Assembly: GCF_014839805.1 (NCBI RefSeq) | Contig: NW_023595242.1 | Span: forward strand, 248,001 to 312,000 | Direction of reading: 5' to 3' | Source: Manduca sexta | Lineage: Eukaryota > Arthropoda > Insecta > Lepidoptera > Sphingidae | Length of the DNA stretch: 64,000 nucleotides | In this document: piece after piece, positions 34,901-43,671 of the stretch | Layout: the number at the start of each line of letters is the position of its first letter | Numbering within the stretch: position 1 is the stretch's first letter | Made by a program: the position numbers and the translations under genes | Notes under the pieces: generated by a model | What the model saw: only the letters and a program-made list of their open reading frames with translations | Told to the model about the DNA's origin: nothing | The model's database searches: none

Positions 34901-36790
34901 TTTTAATTATCAGAAGAATTGTGATGGTGTTGAGTGGTGCTAAGATGGTAGCGATAAGTAAGGCTGTGCTTACCGTGGCTATGCGTAGAAGGTTTCTAGA
35001 AATTATTAGACCAGGAACAAATTTTGAGTCATTTATATCTTTAGGGGAGGCCTATATTCAGCAGTGGACTTGAATGTTAATTATATCACATCATTATTAA
35101 TAACATAAATTATAATTTATAACGTTTTATTAATAGGCCAATATTTGTAGCAGTGTTTGCTACACATATAAGCCTATAGCTCCTTAGTCTAATGAAGAAA
35201 AAAAAATAGGATGCATGAAATGATATTTACTGCATTGGATGGCAGGTATCTTCCACACTAGAACCCGATTGCGTACTGACATTATCTATTTCTACATAGT
35301 TACAATAAATTAAAATCAAAATGAAACTCTATTAATTTTAATTTTAATTCCATTTTACAGCGTGACAGCTCTCACCTCGTTGGTAAAGCATACCGAGCGA
35401 GGATTGCCGGTGGTGAACCTGCGTGGTGAACTGCTGTTCCGATCGTGGCGCAACTTGTTCGACGGATCAAGAGCAGCGTTCGATGCCGTATCTAATATCT
35501 ACTCTTTCAACAACAAAAATGTCCTTATTGATCCCACATGGTATGTACACATATCATGTAACGTCATCTGTGACTAATAAATCTATCTTTAGAATTACTA
35601 TCATTGATCTACCAAATGGACTTTAGGTCCGCGCTTCAGTGTCTGATTTGCAACGAAAATACTATATACATCTCTCTCTTTTATACTACGCTGTCAATGA
35701 TAGAAAGAGATCTATAACGTTAATATATTTAAGTTACTGTGAGCTAAGGTTACATTAAGTTTTGCAATAAGCCAAAACATAATAAAACCTACAAATATCT
35801 TCACCACCCTTCGCATTTATGATATACCGAAATTAAAATTCAATTGATTATTTCAACAGGCCAACGAAAGCAGTGTGGCATGGCGCGGATGAATCGGGCA
35901 ACTGTGATCACAACGCGTACTGCAAAGAATGGAATAGAGAAGATCCAGATTTGAAGGGTTTAGGGTCTTCGCTGCATAGTCATAAACTGCTAGATCAGGA
36001 ATTGTAAGTTAATATAATTCAATTCGCTTTTTATCCTCAGGCAGGCAGAGGTGCAAATAATGCACTTCTCGCCGTGTGTTCCATGGTGTATGGGGTATGG
36101 GCATAGGCAGTTTTCAACTTGGGGCAGGCATATATTACAATCTGTTCCAAGTAGAGGTGTCAAAATGGAAATTTTATATAGGTAGGCTCAATAATTCAGG
36201 ATGCACCTGCCCTTCCGTTGCCCTTCCTAGCTACGCCCATGTTAAGATAATAATATTATATTTATGTCGTCGCGTGTCACTTTGTGATGGAACTTCCCTA
36301 ACAATACAGTCTAATACTGACCCATGTCGTAATAGAGACAGTATCGACATCGGGTACAAATTCCAATCCGGGCAACGACTGTAATTTTGGGATTCAAAAT
36401 CGTTTTTACCTGGTAAATTTTATTATTATGTCATACATTTGTTTATTATTACTCTTTTTATATGTTTTTCACTTTCTTTTTATTATATACCTACATCCAT
36501 TCACTCTATACCACCCTAAGATTGACTGGGAGAGAATGCCCATGGCATTAAGTCTGTCTAAATCATATTTACAAAGTGTAAATAAATAAATAAAAGCTTA
36601 AACATCTTTAGAAACCCTACCTGGGAATCAACCTCATTCACCTTTATATTATACCACAAGACCAAGAAAGCGACTGATAAGATGATTTACAAAATTTATT
36701 TTCCGTTACAGATTCAGCTGTGATAATAAACTTATAATACTTTGCGTTGAACAAACTACCTCATGGAAACGACGGAGACATTCCTCGTAA
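16897..36790 (+). CDS. Mp: Multiplexin, type XV/XVIII collagen alpha chain (3' part, 23 exons)
   Basis: Secreted basement-membrane collagen. Exons, all bounded by AG and GT, join as: 16897-16965, 21206-21248, 21322-21509, 21841-21939, 22167-22280, 22969-23163, 23435-23592, 23879-23996, 24076-24165, 25977-26038, 26721-26918, 27697-27831, 28143-28238, 28651-28885, 30942-31015, 31564-31656, 32804-32890, 33305-33391, 33795-33875, 34726-34874, 35361-35540, 35860-36003, 36712-36790. The visible product is about 924 residues: end of a TSPN domain (1-23), interrupted Gly-X-Y region (about 43-595), trimerization domain (about 626-656), Pro/Thr-rich hinge (657-741) and endostatin (742-924). The domain order is diagnostic of the XV/XVIII family. 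The start codon and most of the TSPN domain lie upstream and were not found. One base is missing in the seventh exon (near 23511), which would truncate the chain if real. Phases agree at every junction. A candidate AATAAA is at 38357. Confidence 0.95.
19045..19200. other. GC-rich island in the intron
   Basis: Sharp change from AT-rich intron to GC-rich sequence ('gagcgggggtgttgcgcgg', 'agccctttccccggcac'), followed by short inverted words (agtgtgc / gcacact). No open frame or RNA family recognised. It may be part of a transposed repeat. Confidence 0.5.
19515..19627. repeat. Small MITE-like element with 17-bp perfect inverted ends
   Basis: Arms 19515-19531 (aaaaaattacaagaatt) and 19611-19627 are exact reverse complements enclosing 79 bases. 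No clear target duplication was identified and there is no coding capacity. Confidence 0.55.
20530..20705 (+). repeat. Dispersed repeat (family D)
   Basis: Contains 'gcgaccaccgtacacaatgt', 'ggatcagcctgtgtatatcc', 'ggttccaacaggccggcata' and 'gtaatcatccctcgg'. Same family at 33901-34141, 39770-39970, 42021-42178, 43672-43912 and the mirrored right-arm copies. Unit of about 240 bp; class unknown. Confidence 0.7.
20833..21045 (+). repeat. tRNA-derived SINE, diverged (family A)
   Basis: Head 'cgatggtgtagttgtattgc' and B-box-like 'cggattctaatcccg' match the copy at 15409-15680. The body is shorter and degraded. Confidence 0.65.
21206..21248 (+). CDS. Mp: Mp exon: acidic non-collagenous linker
   Basis: Encodes [14 protein letters not shown] plus the first base of a Val codon shared with the next exon. 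It links the TSPN domain to the first collagen block. Confidence 0.75.
21322..21509 (+). CDS. Mp: Mp exon: first Gly-X-Y block
   Basis: After a short VREKLRG leader it encodes about 19 Gly-X-Y triplets dominated by GEKG repeats. Phase 2 in, phase 0 out. Two Ser-Gly pairs with acidic neighbours (GESGEKG here, GESGQKG in a later exon) could carry glycosaminoglycan, as in vertebrate XV/XVIII; this is only a possibility. Confidence 0.92.
21841..21939 (+). CDS. Mp: Mp exon: Gly-X-Y block with one short interruption
   Basis: 33 codons, phase 0/0: [12 protein letters not shown], then a regular G-P-rich run to ETG. The NSII insert breaks the triplet register once, as is common in multiplexins. Confidence 0.92.
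22167..22280 (+). CDS. Mp: Mp exon: Cys-containing interruption then Gly-X-Y
   Basis: 38 codons, phase 0/0. The first 19 are non-collagenous, beginning SCKC, followed by a short triplet run from GPKGDPG. A Cys-X-Cys pair at the edge of an interruption is a good candidate for interchain disulphide bonding. Confidence 0.9.
22585..22830 (+). repeat. Intronic repeat fragment shared with 31090-31400
   Basis: Blocks 'tttgacattgcattaataaa', 'actacatattcgt' and 'gagtagtaatagtgtcatta' recur in the same order in the intron at 31090-31400. Class unknown. Confidence 0.55.
22969..23163 (+). CDS. Mp: Mp exon: long Gly-X-Y block
   Basis: 65 codons, phase 0/0, an almost unbroken triplet run from [10 protein letters not shown] to GPPGPIYR. 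Acceptor CTACAG at 22963-22968; donor AGA|GTAAAT. Confidence 0.93.
23435..23592 (+). CDS. Mp: Mp exon with a -1 frameshift
   Basis: Starts with a charged interruption ([18 protein letters not shown]), then Gly-X-Y to GPEGPR near 23510. From 23511 the triplet pattern continues only in another frame ([13 protein letters not shown] to GQK). The exon is 158 nt where flanking phases require a multiple of three, so one base is missing in the GGG run at 23511-23513. Read literally, the frame reaches TAG within about 20 codons. A consensus error in a homopolymer, or a real inactivating mutation, are both possible. Confidence 0.88.
23879..23996 (+). CDS. Mp: Mp exon: Gly-X-Y block
   Basis: 39 codons plus one base: [16 protein letters not shown] to GKNGER. 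Phase 0 in; the last G joins GT of the next exon to make Gly. Confidence 0.92.
24076..24165 (+). CDS. Mp: Mp exon: end of a triplet block and acidic interruption
   Basis: Encodes [13 protein letters not shown], then a non-collagenous segment [17 protein letters not shown], sharing split codons with both neighbours. Confidence 0.9.
24166..25976 (+). other. Mp: Intron of 1.8 kb
   Basis: AT-rich, GT-AG bounded; no repeat family or additional exon recognised. Confidence 0.7.
25977..26038 (+). CDS. Mp: Mp exon: short interruption and triplets
   Basis: Completes an Asn codon, then encodes [20 protein letters not shown]; ends in phase 0. The IVEKLRG leader resembles VREKLRG of the first collagen block, hinting at an old internal duplication of block boundaries. 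Confidence 0.88.
26213..26375 (-). repeat. Diverged tRNA-derived SINE (family A), inverted, in intron
   Basis: Mirrored 'attccagactccgggctgat' body and 'tatgccacggaggca' head match the family A copy at 15409-15680; the 3' end is degraded. Confidence 0.6.
26721..26918 (+). CDS. Mp: Mp exon: Gly-X-Y block
   Basis: 66 codons, phase 0/0: [16 protein letters not shown] to [18 protein letters not shown], the last dozen residues being an interruption. A second frame reading through this DNA from 26653 is a shadow. Confidence 0.93.
27110..27300. repeat. Rearranged repeat related to family D, intronic
   Basis: Contains 'tctctcgccaatcgact' in one orientation immediately followed by mirrored family D words ('aatatacacaggttgat', 'atatggcgggttttt'). 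It looks like a scrambled or doubly inserted copy. Confidence 0.4.
27697..27831 (+). CDS. Mp: Mp exon: Gly-X-Y block
   Basis: 45 codons, phase 0/0: [16 protein letters not shown] to GSPGPK, with one AAR insertion breaking register. Confidence 0.93.
28143..28238 (+). CDS. Mp: Mp exon: Gly-X-Y block and interruption
   Basis: 32 codons, phase 0/0: [16 protein letters not shown] to [11 protein letters not shown]. Confidence 0.92.
28651..28885 (+). CDS. Mp: Mp exon: last Gly-X-Y blocks
   Basis: 78 codons plus one base. Two triplet runs, [12 protein letters not shown] to GPPGEPC and [16 protein letters not shown] to GEPGN, separated by a Cys-containing interruption ([11 protein letters not shown]). 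It ends in a non-collagenous [10 protein letters not shown] segment leading to NC1. The Pro-rich second run should be the most stable part of the triple helix. Confidence 0.94.
28886..30941 (+). other. Mp: Intron of 2.1 kb with repeats
   Basis: Contains a repeat fragment at 29880-30080 (shared with 42555-42720: 'tttcgga/ctgaaaatttcac', 'tttcgcca') and a Helitron-like element at 30255-30719. Otherwise AT-rich and unremarkable. Confidence 0.7.
30255..30719 (-). mobile_element. Helitron-like element, short form, inside an Mp intron
   Basis: Reverse-oriented relative of 7003-7816: begins (reverse) TCTATACTTATAATAAATG, contains (GTCT)n, and ends with the same GC-rich segment and CTAG at 30255-30258. 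It lacks about 350 internal bases of the larger copy. The 88-residue frame within it is not a gene. Confidence 0.65.
30942..31015 (+). CDS. Mp: Mp exon: acidic segment with furin-type site
   Basis: Encodes [24 protein letters not shown] in two parts: an acidic stretch (DFDEDEDY) and, at 30992-31003, RNKR followed by Ser, matching the furin consensus R-X-K/R-R. It lies between the last collagen block and the trimerization domain. Phase 1 to phase 0. Confidence 0.9.
31090..31400 (+). repeat. Intronic repeat shared with 22585-22830
   Basis: Same ordered blocks as the earlier copy, including 'actttgacattccgttaat' and 'tagagtagtaatagtggga'; better preserved here. Confidence 0.55.
31564..31656 (+). 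CDS. Mp: Mp exon: trimerization domain of NC1
   Basis: 31 codons, phase 0/0. Residues [18 protein letters not shown] and the following EDGWQYIL match the compact trimerization domain of collagens XV/XVIII (G-x-L-x-Y-V ... L-x-V-R-V-x-x-G-(W/F)). It sets chain register for the triple helix and holds three endostatin domains together. Confidence 0.93.
32661..32770 (+). repeat. Retroelement 3'-end-like repeat with (GAT)n tail (family E)
   Basis: 'ggtcgctggatgcgggc', 'gagaggcccatgttcagcag', 'tggacatcctgcggctgatg' and a GAT-repeat tail; it ends just before the hinge exon at 32804. Confidence 0.7.
32804..32890 (+). CDS. Mp: Mp hinge exon 1
   Basis: 29 codons, phase 0/0, [18 protein letters not shown] then [11 protein letters not shown]. 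Pro/Thr-rich and probably flexible, linking trimerization and endostatin domains. Being symmetric, it could be skipped without changing frame. Confidence 0.82.
33200..33235 (+). pseudogene. Dead duplicate of the next hinge exon
   Basis: A TTCAG acceptor followed by codons [11 protein letters not shown] and then TAA at 33233-33235. Both the upstream 'cat(a)att(a)tattt' tract and the start of the exon match the exon at 33305 ([12 protein letters not shown]), about 105 bases downstream. It looks like a local tandem duplication in which one copy decayed; including it would end the protein before endostatin. Confidence 0.7.
33305..33391 (+). CDS. Mp: Mp hinge exon 2
   Basis: 29 codons, phase 0/0: [18 protein letters not shown] followed by [11 protein letters not shown]. 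The Thr-Pro repeats resemble O-glycosylated linkers. Confidence 0.85.
33795..33875 (+). CDS. Mp: Mp hinge exon 3
   Basis: 27 codons, phase 0/0: [18 protein letters not shown] then PYPRYPPNA. Basic and Pro-rich; its PRYP ending echoes that of hinge exon 2, supporting descent by exon duplication. Confidence 0.85.
33901..34141 (-). repeat. Dispersed repeat (family D), inverted, in an Mp intron
   Basis: Near full-length copy: 'ctgcacctgatggtaagtgg', 'ggatatacacagtctgatcc', 'cactatggcggattttaaca', 'cgctatccagggggatata'. The 110-residue reverse frame (33828-34160) lies mainly in this repeat. Confidence 0.75.
34726..34874 (+). CDS. Mp: Mp endostatin exon 1
   Basis: Encodes [18 protein letters not shown] to FVPFLTD plus two bases. 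L-x-ALN-x-P-x-x-G at the start and A-(S/D)-x-x-C ... F-x-x-FL-(S/T) are endostatin landmarks; Cys in SHECHRQ corresponds to the first conserved cysteine. Phase 0 in. Confidence 0.95.
35035..35075 (+). repeat. Short family E fragment
   Basis: 'ggggaggcctatattcagca' followed by 'gtggact' is the core of the (GAT)n-tailed repeat seen at 32661-32770. Confidence 0.5.
35361..35540 (+). CDS. Mp: Mp endostatin exon 2
   Basis: Encodes [36 protein letters not shown] and [15 protein letters not shown] (Trp split at the junction). The PVVNL-(K/R)-x-ELLF-x-SW-x-x-LF and I-(Y/F)-SF-x-x-K-(D/N)-V motifs are the hallmark core of endostatin. Confidence 0.96.
35860..36003 (+). CDS. Mp: Mp endostatin exon 3
   Basis: Encodes [28 protein letters not shown] and [20 protein letters not shown]-(A/S)-D and YC-x-x-W are conserved; Cys in AYC is the second conserved disulphide cysteine. 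An extra Cys sits six residues before it in GNC. Confidence 0.95.
36041..36380 (-). repeat. Degraded family A SINE pieces in the last Mp intron
   Basis: Mirrored 'gcagaggtgcaaataatgca' at the left end and 'gggtacaaattccaatccgg' at the right end match parts of family A; the middle is not recognisable. Confidence 0.4.
36712..36790 (+). CDS. Mp: Mp endostatin exon 4 and stop
   Basis: Encodes [18 protein letters not shown] then KRRRHSS and TAA at 36788-36790. SC-x6-7-C with IxLC-(I/V)-E is the conserved end of endostatin and provides the last two cysteines. The tail KRRRHSS is strongly basic. Endostatin totals 183 residues, the usual size. Confidence 0.95.
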
Positions 36791-38362
36791 GAATTATGAA
36801 TTATATTCAAATGATTTATTTACGAATAAGAAATTGCATATATTTTTTAAAGATACCATAACTTCTATAAATGCGATGTATGAAATTAACAACGATATTA
36901 TTTTTTCTAGGCATGGTCTTCGACACCACAATCGTACGATTCATTGAAGACCACAAGTATGAGAATGTTAACTTAATTTATAGAAAGTAAAGAATACCCT
37001 TCCAACTACCCAAATCTGGATATAGTTGACTAAACCACCTCACAGACTTACACCGAGTCTACATAATGGAAGCTAAGCAGCAGTATAAATTACAAGACAA
37101 TCGGAAAAGCGCCCAAACAAAGTGACAGACGTCTTACAAAGCTAATACCAATCGATCCTCTCTTATATGTGATATTCACTGCCGAGTATCTAAACCTCGA
37201 TGTGTAACATTCACTGCCGCGTACTGTATCCATTTTATCACCATTAGATGTACTTAAAGTAAATACTTGAGTTAATTCTCGGGAACTGGTGTAACCAAAG
37301 CGCAATTTGTATGTGAAATTGAGTGAATGAATAGTGATAAAATATTTAAAGTGTTGAATAGTGGAACATGAATGAAGGTGACTGACACGTTGTTTTAAGT
37401 TTGTTATAAGTTCGTGTTCTTACGATTTATATTTTGTACCAGTTTTGGTTTTACTCTACCTTAGCCAGTATTATGGCTCTTCTGCGCATGCTTTTTTTAC
37501 ACTACACAAAACACATATTGTATATAAACACGTCTTCTGCTTTCTGTTATTTGATGTTATACACTTGCCTAAATTGACAGTGTTCCGCGCTTCTCCACCA
37601 ACAGAGGGGAAATTATGATTTCTAGCATGACCAGTTAACAAGCCTCCTTAGATCATTATTTTGTCACCCGCATTCCTATGGAGGGAAGTGGACAATTAAT
37701 TTTTCCAACTCCTCCCTATCTTTCTATTTGATTAATTCGTTGCGGGATAATGACATATTAGTTTTCCCTGGGACTCGCCGAGCTTCACTGCTCGGTGTCA
37801 TAAAATGCGTGCCACTGCTGATCCTGGCTTACAGGAGTTGTAGTGGTGGGTGTGAGGGCGGGAAAGTCTCTAACACGACCAGTTTACATTACTTACATTA
37901 AACAAAATATTTAAATGATTCTATGTTTTTGTGATACGTGTAAAACAAAACATGCGTACGAAACTCGGCTTTAACTGTATATGGATTAAAATTAATATGC
38001 TTTACTCAGTTTTATCTACATTATCTACCGTGCTAGTATATTTCAATTAATGAAACAAATGTTCCATATGCTGCTTTTAATACAATTAAAACTATAAGTC
38101 ATACAATCTGGTCATTAATTTTATCAATTTCTTTAACTTGATTATTTAGCTAGACAATAATGCAAGTATGTAGAATTTGTGAGCTTTAAGTACATAATGT
38201 TTGTATTTTTTAATCCTATTTGAGAAGAGCGATTTAAAATTCTTGAATTGTTAATTTTGTGGGAATGAACGAATTTCTGCGAGATGTGTTCGATAAAGTG
38301 TTACACTCGAATAAGTATAGCGATAATTCGTAACGAATGAAGTCTTAGGACCTTACAATAAA
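36791..38362 (+). other. Possible Mp 3' UTR and downstream flank
   Basis: No coding sequence after the stop. The AATAAA at 38357-38362 is a candidate polyadenylation signal; another lies in 'gaaaaaataaatcaac' near 39390. From 37216 this DNA belongs to the left arm of the inverted repeat. A dispersed-looking GC-richer segment lies at about 37660-37880. Transcript end not determinable from sequence alone. Confidence 0.4.
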
Positions 38363-38581
38363 CTAAACTCACTTTTGATCTTAAGTAGTTGTTTAAGATA
38401 TTGAACTATTTGATAAACAGAACTTGGGCTGTTATTTAAGCGCCTACTGTGGGCTGAGTCTTCGTTATTTAAAAACAAAATTCAGCTGCCAAAGTCCGTC
38501 GTATACTTTGCCTTAAAATATCAATTGAGATGTTGATATATTTATTTAAAAGTGAATATCTTGATATTTATCTTGATTAAT

Positions 38582-38690
38582 AGTCGCATGAGGTCGCTGG
38601 ATGCGGATCACTTCCAATAGGTCGATCTTGAAATATTTTGGGGAAGGCCTATATTCAGCAGTAGACATCCTGCGGCTGATAATGATGAAG
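38582..38690 (+). repeat. Family E repeat in the left arm
   Basis: 'gaggtcgctggatgcggatc', 'ggggaaggcctatattcagc', 'catcctgcggctgataatga'. Mirrored at 62522-62635. Confidence 0.7.
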
Positions 38691-39424
38691 ATCTTGAGAT
38701 GCTAACTATAACTTAAGTCTCAGCTGACCAAACTTCAGAGCACAACTGAGTTGCATCTGTTAATACAGCCCTAAGATCCCGTTCAGACGACAAGTATTAA
38801 TAGTTAGCAAAACGCGCGTTTATTTATTTATAGGTACAGATGTACAGACAACAGAAAAAAAATTACACAGAGTTACATTCATAACAAACATGATACAAAT
38901 CTGGCGTACATTTACTACTGTACACATTCAAACACGCAGCTTCGTATATATAAAAAAAAGCAATAGTTACATTAAGTTTTAACACTAATACTAACAACAT
39001 TATGTACAATATATCCTCAGCGCATGCTATTCAGTTAATGCCGCGATCAAAGTTCATATAAAATATGTGTAAGTGTAAACGCGCGTTTTGCAAACACACG
39101 TCTAGACTTACCATCTGAACGAGGTCTTATTTGCTTATAATTAATATTTGTAATCCTTTAAACGAAATTATGGTGCTGATTTTGTGATTTATATTAATGT
39201 GTAATATTATTTCAAATCGATCAGTTTTACAAAATCTATTTTATTGTAAGAAACTTTGTTTTTGCTCTAAACATGTGTAAGATTACATGATAAGTATTAG
39301 TCTAAATCGATTCATTAATTTATTACATTAATTGTAAGTAATATGACGAATTGTAAGTGAGTGCCATAATATTTTTTGTACCATGAAAAAATAAATCAAC
39401 ATTTTATATTCAATGTTTTTATTT

Positions 39425-39690
39425 TTAATTAATGTTGCTCCCGGTTTTCCCTGAGTGAAAAACCATTCCTACTACAAAAGTTTCTAAATAACTACAATCG
39501 CCATCTGTCCATTTATAAAAACCAAATATTTCCAACAGAAGCAAATTGCAGAAAAAAATAGTCTGTATGATTCCGGGAAATGGTCTAATCGTGTGCAAAA
39601 TTTCATCCAAATTTGTTTAGCTATTCATCCATAATTTTAGGGCAAAACGAACATCTAAACATTTGCATTTATAATATTAGTAATATAAGA
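39425..39690 (-). repeat. Helitron/LINE-tail-like repeat in the left arm
   Basis: Carries 'aatttcatccaaatttgttt' and 'catttataatattagtaata', words shared with 732-978 and 43060-43190. The 61-residue frame here and in the right arm lies inside this repeat, so its identity in the two arms reflects duplication. Confidence 0.5.
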
Positions 39691-39715
39691 TGTTTTTTAC
39701 TGCGTACTATTTTTA

Positions 39716-39717
39716 TA
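39716..39717. other. Empty TA target site matching the right-arm mariner insertion
   Basis: The left arm reads ctattttta-TA-taattgat where the right arm carries the 1305-bp mariner between two copies of TA. It shows the pre-insertion state, or an exact excision. Confidence 0.9.
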
Positions 39718-39769
39718 TAATTGATATATTTATATATAAAATTCTAAAAACAGGTAGCAATAATTCCAA

Positions 39770-39970
39770 CCCCAGTATTATGGAAGATAGTATATTATAG
39801 AAGCTCACATAAGTGTGTCACGTTCTGAGATGAACCTGTGTATATCCAGTTCCAACAGGCCGGCATAATCGTGTGCCAAGGGAAAATCATCTCTCGTGAG
39901 TCGACATTCTATTGGACTCCACTCCACTTATCACCAGGTGCGTTGGGGTCACTTTACCGTGCTCGAAAAA
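39770..39970 (+). repeat. Family D repeat in the left arm
   Basis: 'ctgtgtatatccagttccaa', 'caggccggcataatcgtgt', 'ctctcgtgagtcgacattct', 'ccactccacttatcaccagg'. Mirrored at 59950-60125. Confidence 0.7.
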
Positions 39971-41310
39971 AAATAATACACAAAACAACGCAAGACTAAA
40001 ACTAACTAACATTAAACGTTTCCCACCAGATTCCAGCAATCAAGAAGACTAAACGCGCAACAAACCTATAACAATAATCCTACATCTAAATTAGGTCTCG
40101 AATCCCGTTCTATTTCCCACGTTCCTCCTCAAACGTGCCACGGCGCTCATTTGCAATAAGAGCGGTCGGAATGAACAGTATAATGTGAGTTGGCCAAGTT
40201 ACCTAGTGCATTCAGTTGTAGATTGCTATAAGCGTGCCCATCTATGAGTGCAGCCTCTGAATTTGCAAGGAGTTGCTTTTTAAAATCGGCCGATTCGAAT
40301 GCCTTATTCTAGAATGTTCTTAAATGTTGTAGATGGATTTTCTTGATGTTAAAATATTACTGATGTGTTTTGGTTTTGAATTAATTATATTTAAATAGAT
40401 AGGGCACAAACGATTCAAGTGAAAGAAGTGTTCCGTACTCATTTTCATTTCACTACGTTGACATGACAAACAGTGATTGAAACGTCCCACTTAAGATAAT
40501 TTTGAGACTCCAATTGAACGTGTAAATGGAAAATGTATATTTTTTATTAATTGTTTTGCATACTTACGATAATGTCAAAACTGTTAAAATAGTAAATCTG
40601 TAAAATGGAGTACACGTTTTATCGTTTGTTTCTGGGTCATTTCAAAATTTTAAGCAGTTAAAGTATTGTTAATGGAATAAAATTGAAGTAATAACGCACG
40701 ATATTTCACAGAAACATTTATGGATGTTATTAGGTTAACACATTCTGAGAATGTCTGTATTGCCAGACGTTATACTTCTAGCATTACCAAAATATGTTTT
40801 CATTTAAAAAAAATATTAATTCCCTTTAATCTAAATCATCTGTTACTGTACTGCATAGGGTTCACAATTGTTTAATTTCTGATAAAATTAAATTTTCTTT
40901 TATTTCATAATAATTTTATGTTTAATAACGACGAATCATGGTTCATGGACGGAGTACATCAATTTTAGATTCCAATGGAACTCTAACAAACCCACTTTAT
41001 ATATTGTGTGGGCTGTGGCCTGTCTATCCGACATTTAAAATTCTCTTTACAAGTAACAGGATACTAAGAGCGTATTTCACACGTTTCAAGTCAATTTTAT
41101 TTGCCAGTTATCATATTACACGGCTAATGTAGATAGTACTCAATTTATTACCATTCATTTTGGGAGCGTATATTGGGGTATGAATTTTGTATTTGTTTGA
41201 CTTATACATTTGTGTGATGAGAAGCATATACAGAAGTAGTGAAACAGGTTCTAGCTGAATTCTTCCTTTAATATTATTAATATTACCTATAACGAGATGA
41301 ACTTATATAA

Positions 41311-41412
41311 GTCACAGGAGGTCGGTGGATGCGGGCAGCTTTCAATAGATCGGTCTGGAAATTTTAGGGGAAGGCCCATGTTCAGCAGTGGACATGATGA
41401 TGATGATGACGA
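41311..41412 (+). repeat. Family E repeat with (GAT)n tail in the left arm
   Basis: 'aggtcggtggatgcgggc', 'gggaaggcccatgttcagca', GAT repeats. The 83-residue frame 41297-41548 is made from this repeat and the adjoining SINE, not a gene. Mirrored at 58499-58600. Confidence 0.7.
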
Positions 41413-41528
41413 GAATGTTAAAAAAAAATTAAGTAATAGGTATACGAAATTGTTCGCTTATATATACCTATTTGTATCACAATTACATATACCTGTTTAT
41501 CTCACAATTGGTATTATTTCACACGGTT

Positions 41529-41640
41529 TATGCCTGATATGGCGATAGGTTCATCCCCATCACTTTATGGGATAGAAAATACAGGCGAAAATTGGGTGCT
41601 CTAATTCCACCGCTACTACTAGGCGTAATGTGCTATTTTT
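41529..41640 (+). repeat. Family A SINE, 3' half, in the left arm
   Basis: 'tgcctgatatggcgataggt' and 'cactttatgggatagaaaat' match the body of 15409-15680; the tRNA-like head is missing. Mirrored at 58265-58376. Confidence 0.65.
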
Positions 41641-42020
41641 ATACTTTATCACACTCAATCCACTATTTTTTATATTTCTCGCATCCGTTACTACACTGAA
41701 ACATTAATAGAAACAATCGCAGTAAGCCGACCATGGTTTTTACATCCAATACTATTGGATTTAACATCTGCGGCGCTCGGGAAACCAAACAATCATATAT
41801 AAACTACGACATGAACCGGCTGTATCAATAACGGATTGGACAGTTTTTATTGACATATAGAAAGAATCAACCGATCCAATATTTATATGCAACTGGAAAT
41901 GCAGGTTCTTGTTTCAAGAGATTGGTTGATATTTATATTTAATAATATATGTTATGATTTAAATTAAGTCAGTGTTTATTGTTTGAAAAAAGAAATTTAC
42001 ATTCTCGTGTAGTTGAGAGC

Positions 42021-42178
42021 GACATGGGAACATATCGATATACAGTTATGCCGGCCTGTTTGAAACCGAATAAACACAGAACTTCGGAACCCGACTAACG
42101 TGGATCACCATGCCGGGTTTACACCTTGTGTACGGTGGTCACTATCCGAAAGAATACAAATAACTTACCACCAGCGTA
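42021..42178 (-). repeat. Family D repeat, inverted, in the left arm
   Basis: 'ttatgccggcctgtttgaaa', 'caccttgtgtacggtggtca'. Mirrored at 57728-57875. Confidence 0.65.
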
Positions 42179-43671
42179 CTATTTAAAACGCGCGTTTGCT
42201 GCGAGTTATCAACGCGATGTATGCAAATGCAACAAAAAACAAAAACAAATCCATTTATTGCCTTACTATTCACTTATGTACATCTATTATTATTAAGCAC
42301 AGTAAAATTGTAATGGTAAAATAATATGTAAAATTGTAAGCGGTTCTCAGCTATATGGCTGTAGCTGCATTTTAAATGCGTCAACACGTTGAAAATAAAA
42401 TTATAACCCTCTAAGTAATGTCTTAGTCAGAGGAAGATAGGGGTACTGTGCAAGGAGAGACTTGGGTTCGATATCCACGCTTACATATTTATTGGTTAAT
42501 ATTTGTTTGAGCAAAATAATTTCAAAGATATAAGTAGAAGTAATACCACAGTGGTAAAGGACCAATATAACCGGATCCCAGCCGGCTTTCCTTTATGTCG
42601 AATTTATTTTTGAATCTATTAATTACTAGAGCGATTTGCTCACCGCATCCTTGAATATTAGTGGGGTTCCTTTTCGGAAAATTTCACATTTCGCCACTAA
42701 AACATCATAACATAATTTCGAACTTTTCATAGTCTAATTACATTATAGTATCGACATCCTTTATTATAGTAGCCATTATTCGGAAGGTAATGTTATAACC
42801 TCATATCTAACTAGATCGTTAGTTCGTAGTAATTATTCTCATAGGCCCACTTACCGCTGTGATTTTAGTTTCTAATTTTACACTGAGGATTCTTGTTTCT
42901 AATGTGATACCTATATATTGCTAGCTCATTATCAAAGGTTATGTATCTTACATATTGTTTAAATTTTAATACTTACATTTAAGCACATTGTAAGACTAAG
43001 TGTCTCATTGAATATATTATGAAATTGTTAACACTTCCCGCTACAGAAGTCTCTAATCAATAGTTATACATGGCCACGCTAGCGCCATCTATTTCAAAAC
43101 TCTGTTATTTCCTACGGGAAAAAAATAATTAATGACATCCAAACATTTTCAGAAACTTTTGCATTTATTATTTTAAAATACAGATGTAGGTATACAGATG
43201 GACGTAAATCCTAAGTGATATGTATGACACTCATAGCCTGAGTGCAAACTATTAAAAAAATTGCTGTCACTGTCATGCCGATACGCAGCTAAGCTCAGCT
43301 AAGTAGTAATATATGAGTATCCAGAGCAAATGGTTGTTTTAATTATGTTACACTTCACTAAGGCATTTTCCTAACACTCAACCTTTAGATGATGCAGATA
43401 TGAAACAATGCAGGTCATTTATATGAGTAAGAAACATAACATAATTACTATTTTGCAAACGTTTAAATGAAAACCAAGTTTAGGTAATTAGTTATAGCTG
43501 CTCAGACATTCTCAACGTCTTCTGCGTTCCTAGTTTAAATGCACTCAAACGTAGATCCAGCGAGGTGTAACAGTAATCTGGCTTACAACGAACAAAGACC
43601 TGCAGTCTAGTTGTAGATCTGTGTGACCTAGCTAAATCTAGTAGGTCAGGTGAAGTCGTAGATATATAATT

